Shown here piece by piece: positions 31,961 to 44,758 of a stretch of DNA of 64,000 nt (position 1 is the first letter of the stretch; each line of letters begins with the position of its first letter). The translations under genes and the position numbers were made by a program. This DNA comes from Quillaja saponaria (taxonomy: Eukaryota > Streptophyta > Magnoliopsida > Fabales > Quillajaceae): positions 16,996,679 through 17,060,678 of the forward strand of contig CM055617.1 of NCBI GenBank assembly GCA_029379385.1, given 5' to 3'. The notes below the pieces were generated by a model. The model had not been told where the DNA came from. It did no database searches and saw only the letters and a list, made by a program, of their open reading frames with translations.

Positions 31961-32590
31961 ATATTGTTTTGTCCTTACCTTATCCCACATGTGTGTGAGA
32001 AGTTCGTTCTTTTCTTGGACATGCAGGTGTCTATGGAAGATCTATCAAAGATTTCTCTAAACTTGCATGGCCCCCATGCAAGTTGTTGGCTAAAGATGTG
32101 GATTTCGTGTTTAATGATGCTTGCAAACAAGCGTTCGATGAGCTTAAGAGGAGATTAACTTCAGCCCCCATTGTTCAACCTCCAAATTAGGATTTACATT
32201 TCGAGATCATGTGTGACGCTAGTAATTACGCTGTTGGAGCTGTACTTGGCCAAAGAGTTGGGCAAATTTTGCATGTTATCTCTTATGTATCACACACATT
32301 TGATGAAGCTCAATGCAACTATCATACAATGGAAAAAGAACTTTTTGCTATAGTTTAGATCTTACTTGCTTGGAACTAAAGTGATTGTGTTTTCTGATCA
32401 TGCGGCTCTTAGGCATCTTTTGCACAAGAAGGAATCAAAACATAGATTGATAAGATGGATCTTGCTTTTGCAAGAATTTGATCTTGAAATTAAGGACAAG
32501 AAAGGAGCTGAAAATTTTGTAGCTGATCACTTGAGTAAATTGTCAAACAAGCAAGTGGAGCTCTATGAGAGAGCAGCCCTTTCTTGATGA
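31961..32590 (+). pseudogene. Athila RNase H remnant
   Basis: Translation shows REVRSFLGHAG (RT thumb), KQAFDELKRRL, FEIMCDASNYAVGAVLGQ with the first catalytic Asp, [12 protein letters not shown] with the catalytic Glu, and, in 32366-32587, [15 protein letters not shown] with the catalytic Asp and FVADHLSKL. At least one frameshift near 32355 and two stops are present. The order directly after RT is as expected. Confidence 0.8.
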
Positions 32591-33474
32591 GAGGTTGTAT
32601 GCTATGTATGACATTCAGCCATGGTATGCTGATTTGGTTAACTTTTTAGTTACCAAAAGAAATTCCCCTTGGTTTATCCAAATCTCAAAAAGATAAGTTT
32701 AAAGCTGATGCTAAATATTATGTTTATGATAACCCATATTTGTGGATGTTTTGTGCTGACCAAGTCATAAGAAGGTGTGTACCCTAATGTGAGTATAATT
32801 CTGTCCTTACCTTTTGCCATTCTTATGCTTGTGGGGGACATTTTGGTGCAAAAAAAAAAACAGCTTACAAGGTACTTACATGTGGTTTTTAATGGCCTAC
32901 CTTGTTTAAAGATGCATATACTTTTTGCAAATCATGTGAATGATGCCAAAAAATGGGTAGTATAGCTCATCGTGATCAAATGCCTTTAATTTCTATTCTT
33001 GTATGTGAAATCTTTGATGTTTGGGGTATTGTTTTCATGGGTCATTTTCCCTCTTCTTTTGGGAATATTTACATCTTGCTTGCTGTTAATTGTGTGTCTA
33101 AATGGGTTGAAGCTAAGGCTACACGTACTGATGAAGCTAAGGTTGTTGTGGATTTTGTTAAAACTCACATCTTTGACAGATTTGGATTACCCAAGACAAT
33201 CATTAGTGATCGTAGCAAACATTTTTGTAATTGATCCATGGAAGCTTTGCTTTGAAAATACAATGCTATTAAGCACACCTCCATAGCTTACCATCCTCAA
33301 ACACTAGCCAAGCTGAAATAATGCAATATGAACTTAGATGCTGCTAGATATCATAAGAAGTTGCAATAGCAAGAGTTGGAGGAGATAAGGAATGATGCCT
33401 ATGATAATGCAAGGATTTACAAGGAAAAGACTAAGGCATTCCATGACAAAATGATTTCAAGAAAAGAATTTCAG
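32591..33474 (+). pseudogene. Athila integrase remnant, truncated
   Basis: The zinc-binding HHCC region (HFGAKKTAYKVL, then CKSCE at about 32930) precedes the core 32953-33234: [13 protein letters not shown] with the first catalytic position occupied by G (D expected), [12 protein letters not shown] and [15 protein letters not shown] with the second catalytic Asp. The C-terminal part keeps [19 protein letters not shown] near 33380-33425. The element stops at 33474 against chromovirus gag in the opposite orientation; the rest and its 3' LTR are missing here. Confidence 0.8.
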
Positions 33475-34422
33475 AAGATGTTTCGGCTGGAGTAGAATGC
33501 CCCTTAATCAAAGGACAATCCTTGATACGATGATCAATAGCCCCACATTTAAAGCAAACACCAGACTCCCATCTGCACTGTCCTATGTGTCTGAAAACAT
33601 AAGTAGGGCATACTGGCACCTTAAATGATTGGGGGCCACTAGACGATGCCCCCTATGAATGACCTCTAAAACTCTGTCTCGTCTGGCCTCTATCTACTTG
33701 AAAACCACCATGGAAAGAACAACACCTGGAGGTAGATTCACCTCCAGGTCTATGAGAACTACTAGCTCTGGAAATAGAAGGACCCATCTGTCTCACCTTC
33801 TTATAACTCTCATGCCCTGATTGTCTCTCCAAGATATGAGTCTCCAGTCGATATGCAGCATCAATAGCCTGAGTATAGGTAGTAGTGTTCATTACGAACA
33901 CTGATCTGAATGAAGAATCTCTCAAGCCATTAACGAACCTCTTCAATGGAATTTGTTCATTAGCCACCCAAAACTACATAAAAGTCTACTAGACTCCTCC
34001 AAGAAAGTGTAAGGGTCTTGCATAAGGTCCACACTTGAAAATCTCGGTGACTGAATCTTCAAAAAATCATGCAGCACAAATGCTCCCTGATCTTGCTGAA
34101 CTAGAGTGATAAGGTTTGCCTCCTGTTGAGGCTGAACAGGAGGAGCTGCAGGAGGTTGTGACTGAGCCAAATGTTGTTGGGCTAGAATCCCAACTAGGTC
34201 ACGCACAGTCCTTTGAACTCGGTCTAGTCCTTGTATAAGCTGTTTTAGGTTAAGACTAGAGGTTGCTGCTTGAGTTGGTTCAACAACTTTGCCTCTACCT
34301 CTACCATGTCTTTAACGACCTCTACCTTTGCCAGCTAGTACTTGGGGACTAGTAGATCCCTGATCGAAGCCAGTATCTTGCTGTCTCCCTTGGCCCACAA
34401 CAAGGCCGCTACACTACATCAT
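33475..34422 (-). pseudogene. Chromovirus gag remnant
   Basis: Reading the minus strand from ATG ATG TAG at 34422, a Gln/Pro-rich N-terminus (SQPPAAPPVQPQQEAN) and LKIQSPRFS are followed by a deletion of most of the capsid core at SFGWLMNKFH. Then come FVNGLRDSSFRS, AAYRLETHILER, a Ser/Arg/Gly-rich linker, and the zinc knuckle CFKCGAIDHRIKDCP (33560-33515). It lies immediately inside LTR-A copy 2 in the same orientation, so it is the gag of that element. Early stops and the deletion disable it. Confidence 0.8.
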
Positions 34423-35976
34423 ATCTAAAACAAATACAAATGATTTCAATATACATTTATCATGTAAAGCGAAGAAGAGTGCATTAGGAAACCATAACTT
34501 GAAGTTTCACGACGAATTTGAATGTATCACTAAAGTCCACATACACCTCAAGTAACGTACGCAAAGAAAGCAACAATGTCTAATGTCACACCCTCATACG
34601 AAGGCATGATTGGCCAAAGGAATGGATAATTAAACCTTCGTAACCTTGACTTCAAATGAAATAAACACATATGACATTTGATCAATAATAATTAAAAAGG
34701 AAATATTTGTTGCACTAAGTCAAAGACAAATACTTATTTATTAAACACATGACAGTTTAACTAAAAATTTTGGTACAGGTTCTCGTAAAATGGAACATGC
34801 CCTACATACATATATAATATGGTTACAAACAACCAGTCAACAAATGTACCAATATACACAGAGGAGCTCACCTCCAATACATCAACAACCACAATTAAAC
34901 TGTTGTACAAACCAAGACATAGCAACTCCAAGCCTAATGTGCTGCAACTTCATCCTTTGCCTTTAAGTGTACGATTTCAAAGTATATCTTGCCGCAATAT
35001 CATTGGCAAGTCACGAATCTCTAGGTGATGAACATTGACCTCTTGATATTAAAAAATAATAATAATAATAAAAAACAATAACAATTAGAAAGTCAGTCAT
35101 AAAGACTCATAAAGACTCAGTGAACAAAAAACATATGGTACTAGCATCAACCAAAGCATAAATAACACATATATGTCAAATAAATTTAGGTAACCGAATC
35201 TCATATTGCAATTCAATATTACACGTAAGCACATTTGAATATGAAAATTTTAAACCAATATCAATTTTACAATACACAAGATAAACAAATCATTCAAAGT
35301 ATACAGATTAAGAAATTCAACCAAAAAGGGCCAATTAGAGTAACTCAGCACTAGCACACCAGGTATCCTCTCATTAGGTAGTTTTTGCGCTTGCACACCA
35401 AGACTATACTCCTTACAAAACTACCCATTGGGGTTGAGTTACTCAAGTATTTAAAATCACATATCACATAATCAAATTGAAGTATTCTAGGTGCATCCAG
35501 ATTCCAGTTTGAATATAAAAATCATTTCAAATAACATTTCTTTTTATTGGCCCTTATCAAACACATACAAAGTCAAATATTAAATACAATTCAAATAATT
35601 GAATTATAGAACTACACATTCTTACTTTATCTCGATATAAACATATTCATTCAAATACACATATAAACAATCAAACACATTAATCTAGTGACCAAAGAAT
35701 ACATAATTCACTCACAAAGTTTACAGATTTTGTTCATTGTCCCATCCTAGTTAATTCAATATCTATGCATGTATTAATATTTAATTTCACTTAGGCATTT
35801 TGTCGAATACTTTGGAAGGCATGTTTAATTTCTATTAGTGTGTGTATATTTATGCATGTATCCACCAAGAATTTCAACATAACTCTTCCATTTCATATTA
35901 CACATATTCTAAACATTGAATTCCAATTAAACTGTTTATTTAAAATTCATTGAAACTTAAAGTGTACAATTCCCAT

Positions 35977-38900
35977 TGATACACTCATATTATTCTATCT
36001 TTTTAGTACCCTATTCTTAGTCTTTTCTGCATATTTTATGTCTCACTTTAGTTTACTTATCTTCTTTTGTGTAAAATTGTGCTTTGTAGACATAAAAAGT
36101 AAAATGGAGCTAAATGGAATATTTGAGCATGTAAATGAGCTAAGGACTAGAATAAGCACATTGAGACAAATCTATGAGTTGATGAAGTGCAAATCGTAAT
36201 TGGACTAGGAATCCTGGTGGCAATAAAGGATTTCTACCTGAGAAATCTAACTTTGGCAAGGAATTTTATTGGGATTAGGATTGAAAGAAGATCATAAGAT
36301 CATATTAGAATATATTTTGTATAGAATAGAAAGTGCAAATCTGATTAAGGAATTAGATAGTAAGTATGAAAATACTCCTTCTTGTTTAGGAGTCATTGGC
36401 ATCCCCTATACTCTATAAATAGGGGAGGTATAGGTCTGATTGAGAGTACCTTTACATGCACTTTTCTTTTTCTTTCTCAAAATTTCAACAATGAACATAA
36501 TATTTTCTTTTCAATTAATGATGATGCTAGCTTAAGTTTTTGCGCAATTGCAAGAGGTAAGTAACCTTGACTTATGAAGCTATTATGAGAATATGTTTTT
36601 AATAAAGGAAATCTGATGTTACATGCAAGTATTCACATTTTTCTTGGTTAATTGCTTAATGATTATGTGTTTTAGTTTGTTATGAGGTACACATGATAGA
36701 TTGATACATTAATTTGATGCTAGTTAGTTGATTAATGTCTTTGCATGGTTAATTAACATGAGTAGTAAAAGTAGCACTTGAATTAAATCTGAGTTTATTT
36801 GAGTCTTGCTAGGAAAATCTGATCTAGATTAAGTTAATGCTGCTTGTGTGTTAATTGTTTAGAATCAATTGCACCTATCTAGTTCATAATGCTTTCACGT
36901 AATTAAATCCATAATGCTTGATGAGGGTTATTATGTGATTAGTGTTAGTATTCCACTTGACTTAATTAACAAAGAGGTAAGGATAGGTAGGAAAGACTTG
37001 TTTCCATGGTCGATTTGCATGCATATATGTATATTCAGATTGGTATTTGCTTTGTTTTCATTGATTAATAGCTTATGAATCTTGGCAAAAAAAATTTAGG
37101 AATCAGTGTAAAATATGGCAATCATATGTGCAGCAGAATTTAAAATTTTTTGATTCCTTTAACCCAAAATCACCTGATGATTATATGAAAGATCCTAATT
37201 ATAGTTTAACCATTAAACAAGTAGAGAACTGTGTAACTTCGAGGCTTTTAATTCTTTAGTCGTATTATTGATTCGGTGTTCACTCCTTTGTTAATTCATC
37301 AAGAGCACAGCAATGACATAGGTGTCCTGTCTCTAAGTGTATCCACATGAACGAATCCAACTAAGAATCTTCATGCTTGAAGATGAAAGGGGGTTACCAA
37401 GGGATTGTGTGCTAGCACAAGTTACTGAATTTCTCTTGTAATTTAGAAACTCTCATTGGCCGAATCTCTCTTGTAATTTAGAATCTCTCTTGGATTTTAG
37501 GCCTTCTATAGAGTATGCACAATTATTTTTCTCTTCTATATCTTGTTAGTTTGTTAAGTCTTATATTTATAAAGACTAGCCATCTCCTTATGTATTGAAC
37601 AATTCTAACACATTAGAGATTATACTAACATTAGGATTTAATCATAATTAAAACTAATGCCTAACAAACTATAATAATTACATGATTGCCCCAAAACTCT
37701 CTTTAGTTGAATATCGTCATTTTGTGTGTGACCCTTTAGGTTCAAACTATTGATGGCAGTAGGCATGTAACTTTTACATATTTATTACTGGACCCAATCC
37801 AATTAAATTAGAACTCATTCTAATTATTTAAATTAAAAAGAATTTTAATTCACCCTTTAATTAAGATTAATTAATTAATCAATTATCAAGGTTTCATATG
37901 AGTCAAGATTGATGCCTAGCAGCACATGATGACTACTCATAATAGTATGAATATGGCTATGAACTTTTGAACATTTCTGTTAATAGTTACCATGCAATTC
38001 AATCCTTCTATCACACAATGTCCCGATTAAATCTATTTGGGTATGGAAATAATGTTAAACCCTAAATTTAATCATATGTGTCTAATCTTAAGATTATAAC
38101 TTCATTGGGAAAATTAGAAACTCATATGGAATATCCACCCTGCTATGGCCACAGACTTTAAGTTAAATCTTTTATAGACCACATAGAACATTCTCTCTTT
38201 TCTACTAAGAGTGATAGATCCTTTATTGCACATTCACATACCTTCATATGCAAGTGATTATACCCAATTACTACTTCTTAGGTGACTCATTAATAGAATA
38301 AAAAATAGTATCAAAGTGTAATAACGTACATAGAAGATATAACTATGATGTCTCAAGTCAAAGGACTATTTGCACAACTGTAACATAAGAACCACCTATT
38401 GACATGCAGAGAAATTTCATATAGGTGTTCTCAGTTGAGTCAATTTAGTGAACTCATTCTCTAATGAGCACCTACAAATCTGTCTTAGTGTCTCATACAC
38501 AAGTGACTATGAGATCAGCCACCCTCAACTCTTTGAGCCAACTAGATATGTACTAATCTATCCGGATTTACTAATGCCCTACTTAGTGATCCTATGATTA
38601 GGAACATTTAAGAATTAAGCTTAAAGGAAATACATCTAATTAGCATGATCTCATCATAATGTTTATTTCCATTACTTTAATTCTTTGGGCTCATGATGGT
38701 TAATTAATAACTTTTATACATGATGATAATGTTTGCCACTTATATTTATTAATAATATGAAGAAGATTGTACATAAAATAATATGCCCCAACATCACATG
38801 TCATTGGCTTTAGAGCATACTACTAACAAAAACATCTTTGCAGTTGAGTCTTACAAATCTTTGGTTACTTGCTTAGTTTAGTAAGTTTCTACTGAAAATT

Positions 38901-39317
38901 GTTTTTTGTAGTTGAGTCTTACAAATCTTTGGTTGTTTGCTTAGTTTAGTAAGTTTCTACTGAAAATTGTTTTTTACATTTAGAATTTAATTCTCTTGTT
39001 TTTCTTGCTTGCTTAGCTATTTTAATTTAGTTTAGATCAAAGATCAACCCCCGTTTATTTACTTTGCTGTTTTGAGTGAATATTAGTTAGTTTGCATATT
39101 TATAGCGTATTATCATCACAAACTATTTTAGAACTCCGTTCATTTTTATACATATGTTTTGTTTTTGTAATTTCTTGCATTAGTTTGATTTACTTTTATA
39201 CTTGAACTTCTTGTGCGTTAGTTTGCATTAGTTTGTTTCTCCGTGGGATCGATACCCTACTTACTATACAAATATAGTTAGTACGGTTTTAATTTGGTGA
39301 ACATCGACGACTCATCA
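35977..39317 (+). mobile_element. LTR-B copy 2, Athila-type solo LTR nested in LTR-A
   Basis: It begins TGATACAC and ends ACTCATCA, flanked by CCCAT (35972-35976) and CCTAT (39318-39322), a decayed 5-bp target duplication. It shares the insertion point and the nested Copia LTR with copy 1. It lacks the mitochondrial insert. TATA-like CTATAAATAGGGGAGG lies near 36413. Confidence 0.8.
37095..38828 (-). mobile_element. Copia-type LTR nested in LTR-B copy 2
   Basis: It is the counterpart of 1695-3423, with minus-strand start TGTTAGTAGTATGCTC at 38828. Small differences, such as an extra CATGT near 38798, separate the two. No coding sequence is present. Confidence 0.75.
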
Positions 39318-39983
39318 CCTATATTCATATATTGAATCATAAACTTCCTATCTCAATAATTGTATACCATTACCTTATATATCCATTATTATTAGACCTC
39401 GGTTTATAATTTAAAACTCTTCTAACCTCCCCATGTTCAAGCCTTTAATAACATAACAACAATAAGGTTTAACATAAAGAAATTCTAACTAACTTACCTA
39501 GACTAAAACATTAACACACCTAAATTAAGGTTCATGGCAAAAGGGAGGTCCTATCCCCTAGTCCCTATGCAAAGCCTTACAACAACCTAAAAACTTCCTC
39601 CAATTCAGCCTTCATGGCCAAGCAAGAGGAAGGAGGAGTTTGATATACTGTACTTCACTCTTAGTTAAAAATTTAATGTCAAAGTTCAATTGTGTGGTCT
39701 ATATTTAATCTTGTCTCATGTATTTGTATATATATATAAATGTTTTTTAATTTACTCTTTTGTTGTTATACTTGTTACACACATCAATAAAATTACACGT
39801 GTTAATTTCAAGTTCCAAGTCAACCGATAGGGTGGTGGAAATTAATTTTCATATATATATATATATATTATATGTACAAATACTCTTTTATTTTAATTTA
39901 GTTTATGTAACATTATTATTTACTTAGTCACGATAATTACATACAACGTTTTAGAACATACGTTAAACTATCAGTTTATAACA

Positions 39984-40820
39984 GACACTTTATAATTGGT
40001 TTCCACATAATGTTTAAGAATCATTTTAACATTGAGGTATGGAAAAAGATTTATTGTAAGCAAGTGTGTTTTGTAATAAATACTGTTACTATTTTTGGCT
40101 ATTTACACACTTGAAGTATTTTTCTTATATCACACTTGTCATGATTGTCTATACAATTGAAAGCCTATTATGTTTCCATTTTTTTCTATCCTCTTGATTT
40201 TGTTGTTATTTACTCATTATTAAAGAGATTCGGATTTTCTAGTAAAATACCAATTCATACTTTTCTTGGAAAGGATTCATTTTGGTTAAGTAAGTATATG
40301 ATGTTCAGAATTGTGTTGTTAAGAACGTGTTTAAACATTTATTAATGAATTCATTTGAAACTTAAGGAAATACTGAAGTTATGAGAAATGAGAAGGGAAC
40401 TATTATATGAAAAACTTTAAAATAGCTTGTAAAACTAGTTTATGTTCAAAAGTATTATTGAAATTTAGGTTCAAATAACTTGTAACTCTTTTCAGAGACC
40501 TGATTCCTTTTTTGTTAAAGTTTGTATTTTATGATTATTGGTGAGGAGTAAATTGTATAATCTTATTGGACATGTTTTTGTGTTATTTGCTGAGTTCTTT
40601 TATGATGAGATTTTATTATTTTTCTAGTTTACATTTTTCTTGCTAAAGTTTTCGTTGTTTAAGACTTCTTTTCATGGTCATCTTATAGGTAAGATTTAGT
40701 TTTTTCGGCGTAGGGCACTCATTTCGTGTTAAGTCTAGGGTTAGATTTATTACTTATATCTTCCAAATTATAGTCTTCGTTTTTTTTTTTTCCTTTTTTT
40801 TTTCTGGACTTGATATCTTA
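39984..40820. other. Unassigned AT-rich stretch
   Basis: It starts right outside the LTR-A copy 2 edge and ends at the next LTR-A edge. No coding motif is recognised; the 66-residue open frame at 40145-40345 has no domain. It may be the original target DNA of the chromovirus. Confidence 0.45.
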
Positions 40821-43440
40821 TGTCATACCCCTCGCGGAGGTATGACTGGAAGGAGGAATGGTAGCTAAACCGGATAACCCTGACTCCAAAACAAAGAAAC
40901 AAGTATGACTTCCGACCAACCAATAAATAATAAATAAATAAAAACAAAAGTTAACAATAAAAATTTGTTAACTAAAACAAATCACAACTTATTGAAAATT
41001 TTGGCAGAGGTTCTCTGCAATATGGAACTTACCTTAAAATACAAACCTATAAACTCCTGTTCGTACACAACAACAACACAAGGACAACAAGGAGCTCCTT
41101 TCCATCCATATCATAAATAAGACAAATAGACCCACAGTTTTAATGTTATTGAAAACATTCATCATTGACTTCAAGTATGAGATTTCAAATTCTTCCTTGT
41201 TGCCAAACCCTTGGCAAGCCCCTTATTGGTGGTTAATGTCCTTTAGGATCCTATTACTAAAAAAGATATCCATAAAAGAGGGTTGAATCCTACAGACTTT
41301 GTGAGTGGAAAATTGTACCCAAAGGGTATTAGCATCACCCAACATATGTATAGAATATATAACCAATTAATATCAACATGTCATATATTCCAAAACTACT
41401 AATATTACATATTTACAAATACATAAATATAAACTTAGCAAGAACAATTCAATTAGTATACTATATAATCCACTTAAAACAATCAAGGCAACCAAAGCAA
41501 GCAAAGGGCTAACGAGTAACTCAACCTTGCACAATAGGATCTCCCTCCACTGTGTCTTTACGTGCCCACATATTAGGTTAATTCTTCATACCCAATCTAT
41601 CCCACTAGGGCTGAGCACTCATTTCTTTTAAAATAACTGTTAGAATTACAGTATCGCGTATCAGAATATCAACTCAAAATATCCTAGGTGCACTTGGATT
41701 TTAATTTCAGAAATAAAAGTCATTTCTCAGAAAAAGCTCTCTTTGTTAACCCTTATCAACTACAACCGATATCAAGCATAATTCAAATGAATCATTGAAA
41801 TATTACACTTGCTTATTTTCCATATATTACATCTATTCAAATACACATATAATTACAAATAATAATCTAGCCCCCAAATGTAACAGTTTGCCACTCATCT
41901 TTAACTGATCTAATTCGTCACTTATGATTGCGTTCACATGCGTTGTTGATTCAATCACACTTTCTGAAGCTGCAATTACAATTTTCAATTCATAAAATCA
42001 ACATTTGGTATAGATAAGTTTGTTTATGAAAGTTTTCTATCAAGCTATTACATATCAAGTAGTATGAATTGTACTTTATGTGACAAGGTTGATAATGAAG
42101 AGACATTCTAGATGCCTTGACATGCATAGGGTAGAAGGAAACAATTAGGAAAGATTTACACTAGTGTGTTAGAGATGTTGAAACTGTCTAAACTTGGGGT
42201 TTGGACCAGTGTTTACTCAAATAATCATATCTTCCTCTAGGAAATTCCAAATCCAGTTTCGTAAAATTTATTAAATACTAGACATATGTATCTTTATATT
42301 GGTATATCATTTGTAATATTTAGATTTATATATCAATATAGTTTATTATTAAAAGTTGCATCAAATTCTATAAAACTCAAGATTTTGACAACTCCGACCT
42401 TACTTTAGTTATCTGAACATAATTTTTTTTAGGGAAAAGGAAATCCAATTCCATTTGTTGGATTTATTAATAGACAAGTATATATTTCTAGATAGGTATC
42501 ATATGTATTATTTGGATGTGTATATTAGTATAGTTAATTATTTAAAATTTACTTATTTTAGGCATTTCACGATCTCTTTGGACATAAGTTTATTTTTACT
42601 TACATACTTAATCAAATTTAATAAAACCAAGTTGAAACATTAACTTTAGGAAGTTAGCTAGCTTTCTTATTTAGAAACTTTTCCTAAAATCAACCTTGAA
42701 CTCACTCGATTCTTCACAAAAACAAAAACAGAGCACTCGTACAATTCCTAGTTGCCAACTTTTGATTCTGATATTTATAGGATTCTCAAACTTTGAAATT
42801 AAATCACAAAACTCTCCACTATAGTGTTTCAAGATGTTAGGAAAAACTTTCATTCAAAGGTCCTAAGCTAATTCCATCCACAACCCCCGATGAAGTCTTC
42901 CGAATTGACTGAGGTTTCCTAAAATCTTGCATGATCTAGTTGCAATCTAACAGCTCTAACTAACAATATATTTGAAACCAAACCACAAAATTTTTTGTAG
43001 ACAATATCTCAAGATCCTAAGCTACACTTTCTCTTTTGAATTTTGAATTTAATTTAGCTAATCAAAGTACCAAAGGCTTGAGTCACAAAATTTTAATACC
43101 CATTTCACTCTAAAACTTTCATGTTAATCACTATCAAGTTTCCATCCTCTCACTTATTGGTGTTAATGATCTATTAATCTTTTTATCTTCCATTACCTTT
43201 TAGTGATGCTTACTAATATTCCGTAGAGTTCACTAGTCACGGCAACAACTCCATCCTTTATCATAACACCAAATAATCCTATCTAGATATAGCTATTCGC
43301 CTATTCCTTTTTATCTTATTTTCAAGAAAGAATGGGCTTAAATAATTCAAGAACTAGCTATATTTTCTGAATAACCATATATCCTATCCACCAAGCTGTA
43401 ATAACTCAATACATTAATGTACATATTAAAACGGTTGTAT
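40821..43440 (-). mobile_element. LTR-A copy, minus orientation
   Basis: The edge TGTCATACCCCTCGCGGAGG (40821) and internal blocks GAGTAACTCAACC, AGGGCTGAGCACTC and CCTAGGTGCAC align with 23268 onward. ATCTTGCATGATC near 42920 matches 25189. The high-coordinate end is unclear because another LTR-A fragment in the opposite orientation starts at 43491. No PBS or gag is beside it. Confidence 0.65.
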
Positions 43441-43490
43441 ATGACAAGTTATTGATAGGTGAATAAAATGTTACACAAAGTAAAATTTAC

Positions 43491-44755
43491 TGTTATTACC
43501 CGATATTTTTATACGTACATTTTAAAAGGATTGTATGTAACTCGGTAAATAAATAATTGTATATATATACATAGAATGAAAGAATTTAATTCTACAGCTT
43601 TATTGGTTGACGTGGAGATTGAAAAATTAAATTGAATAAATTTTGTGGAAAAGTAAAATAAGTATATGGAGGTAAACAAATTAGAAAACCACTAATTTAA
43701 CTTTTGGACTTTGACTTGGGCATTGATTCATTTGTCTCTTTCCTCCTTGTTTCAATCTAGTACCATTGACTTCATCCTTCCATTTCTTTCCACCAAATAG
43801 ATTATTCCATTTTGTCCTTCATTTATTTTTCTTATCCACCACAAGCTTCTTGAAGTCAAGGAATTTGGCCATGCATCTGTTGATTGGTATGGCTAGTGTT
43901 GCCATGAGAAAGCTTGCTTTGGTTTCAAGGTTTTTATTTTTTTTTCCATTTAGCTGCTGTCTGAGACAGCTTTTATTGGAATGAAGTAATTCTTCAATTT
44001 GCTGTGAAGTTTCTTGTGTTGGTTGAGATAATTTCTTTCTCTTTTCTTGGTCTTGTGTTGGTATCTTACAAGTGGAAAAGGGTATGAGGTCTGATTTATT
44101 GTCACCCAGTTGCCGAAGGGTTTTTGCTCTCTTTTGGGTGTCAACGGCTTGATGATCCAAGGGTTTGGATGTTGGTCTTTCCTTGTAAATTCAACTAGCC
44201 TAACATCTTTTTCTTTCTCCTAAAATCCAAGAGAATCATCGAAAATTGCTATAATCAAAAGGGAAGGTTGCTACCTTATTTTAGTACTTGGTTAAGAAGG
44301 TTCTTGGGAAGGGGACAATTTGTCTTGGGCTGGAAATTGGGATAGCCATGCGTGAGGCAGCAACTTGATTTTGCAGGAATTTTAAATTCTAACCACTTAC
44401 CAGTGAGTTGAGTCACCCTAGCATCTTTTCCTTTCTCCCCTAGAGCTAAGGTAGGAAGCATAGATGGTGAAAGTTGTGATGAGTGGGGCTGCCCTATTTT
44501 GCAAGGCTGACCATGTGGGGCTTTGGTGTTAGTCAAAGGATAGAATAAGGGTGCAGTAGTAAGGGCTGTTGGATGCCTTGTTTTCTGTGTGTCTTGCAGT
44601 TGTGAAATAGGTGAGAGAGTAATAGCAGGGGCTGGCATAATTGCAAGGGAGTAAAAGCAGTCCCATAATCATGTTTTCCCTTTTTTTCAAAAAATAAAAA
44701 TAAAAAAGATAAAAAAGTTAGGTTGAAAGATGATTTTGAGATGTTAGAGAGAGTT
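43491..44755 (+). mobile_element. LTR-A fragment, plus orientation
   Basis: It begins TGTTATTACCCGATA at 43491 and continues with GTACATTTTAAAAGG and TTGTATGTAACTCG, the reverse complement of the LTR-A start at 39983. It lacks the TGTGACA end and abuts the opposite LTR at 44759. The 120-residue open frame 44638-44276 has no domain that I recognise and lies within LTR sequence. Confidence 0.55.
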
Positions 44756-44758
44756 GAC

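Larger units (their letters stand above)
34584..39983 (-). mobile_element. LTR-A copy 2: 5' LTR of chromovirus with nested insertions
   Basis: The inner edge TGTCACACCC is at 34584, next to gag. The outer edge (minus-strand start TGTTATAAACTG) is at 39983. Without the nested LTR-B it is about 2.06 kb. From 35280 to 39625 it parallels window positions 1-4646. The usual PBS between LTR and leader is missing: the leader GCAACAATGTCTA (34570) runs directly into the LTR edge, where the sister element at 50225-50278 has about 40 extra bases with the PBS. Confidence 0.75.

Noticed and set aside
44276..44638. 120-residue minus-strand open frame
   Set aside because: It lies within LTR-A sequence in an unrelated orientation and is low complexity (Pro, Thr, Leu). 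No domain or start context supports a gene.
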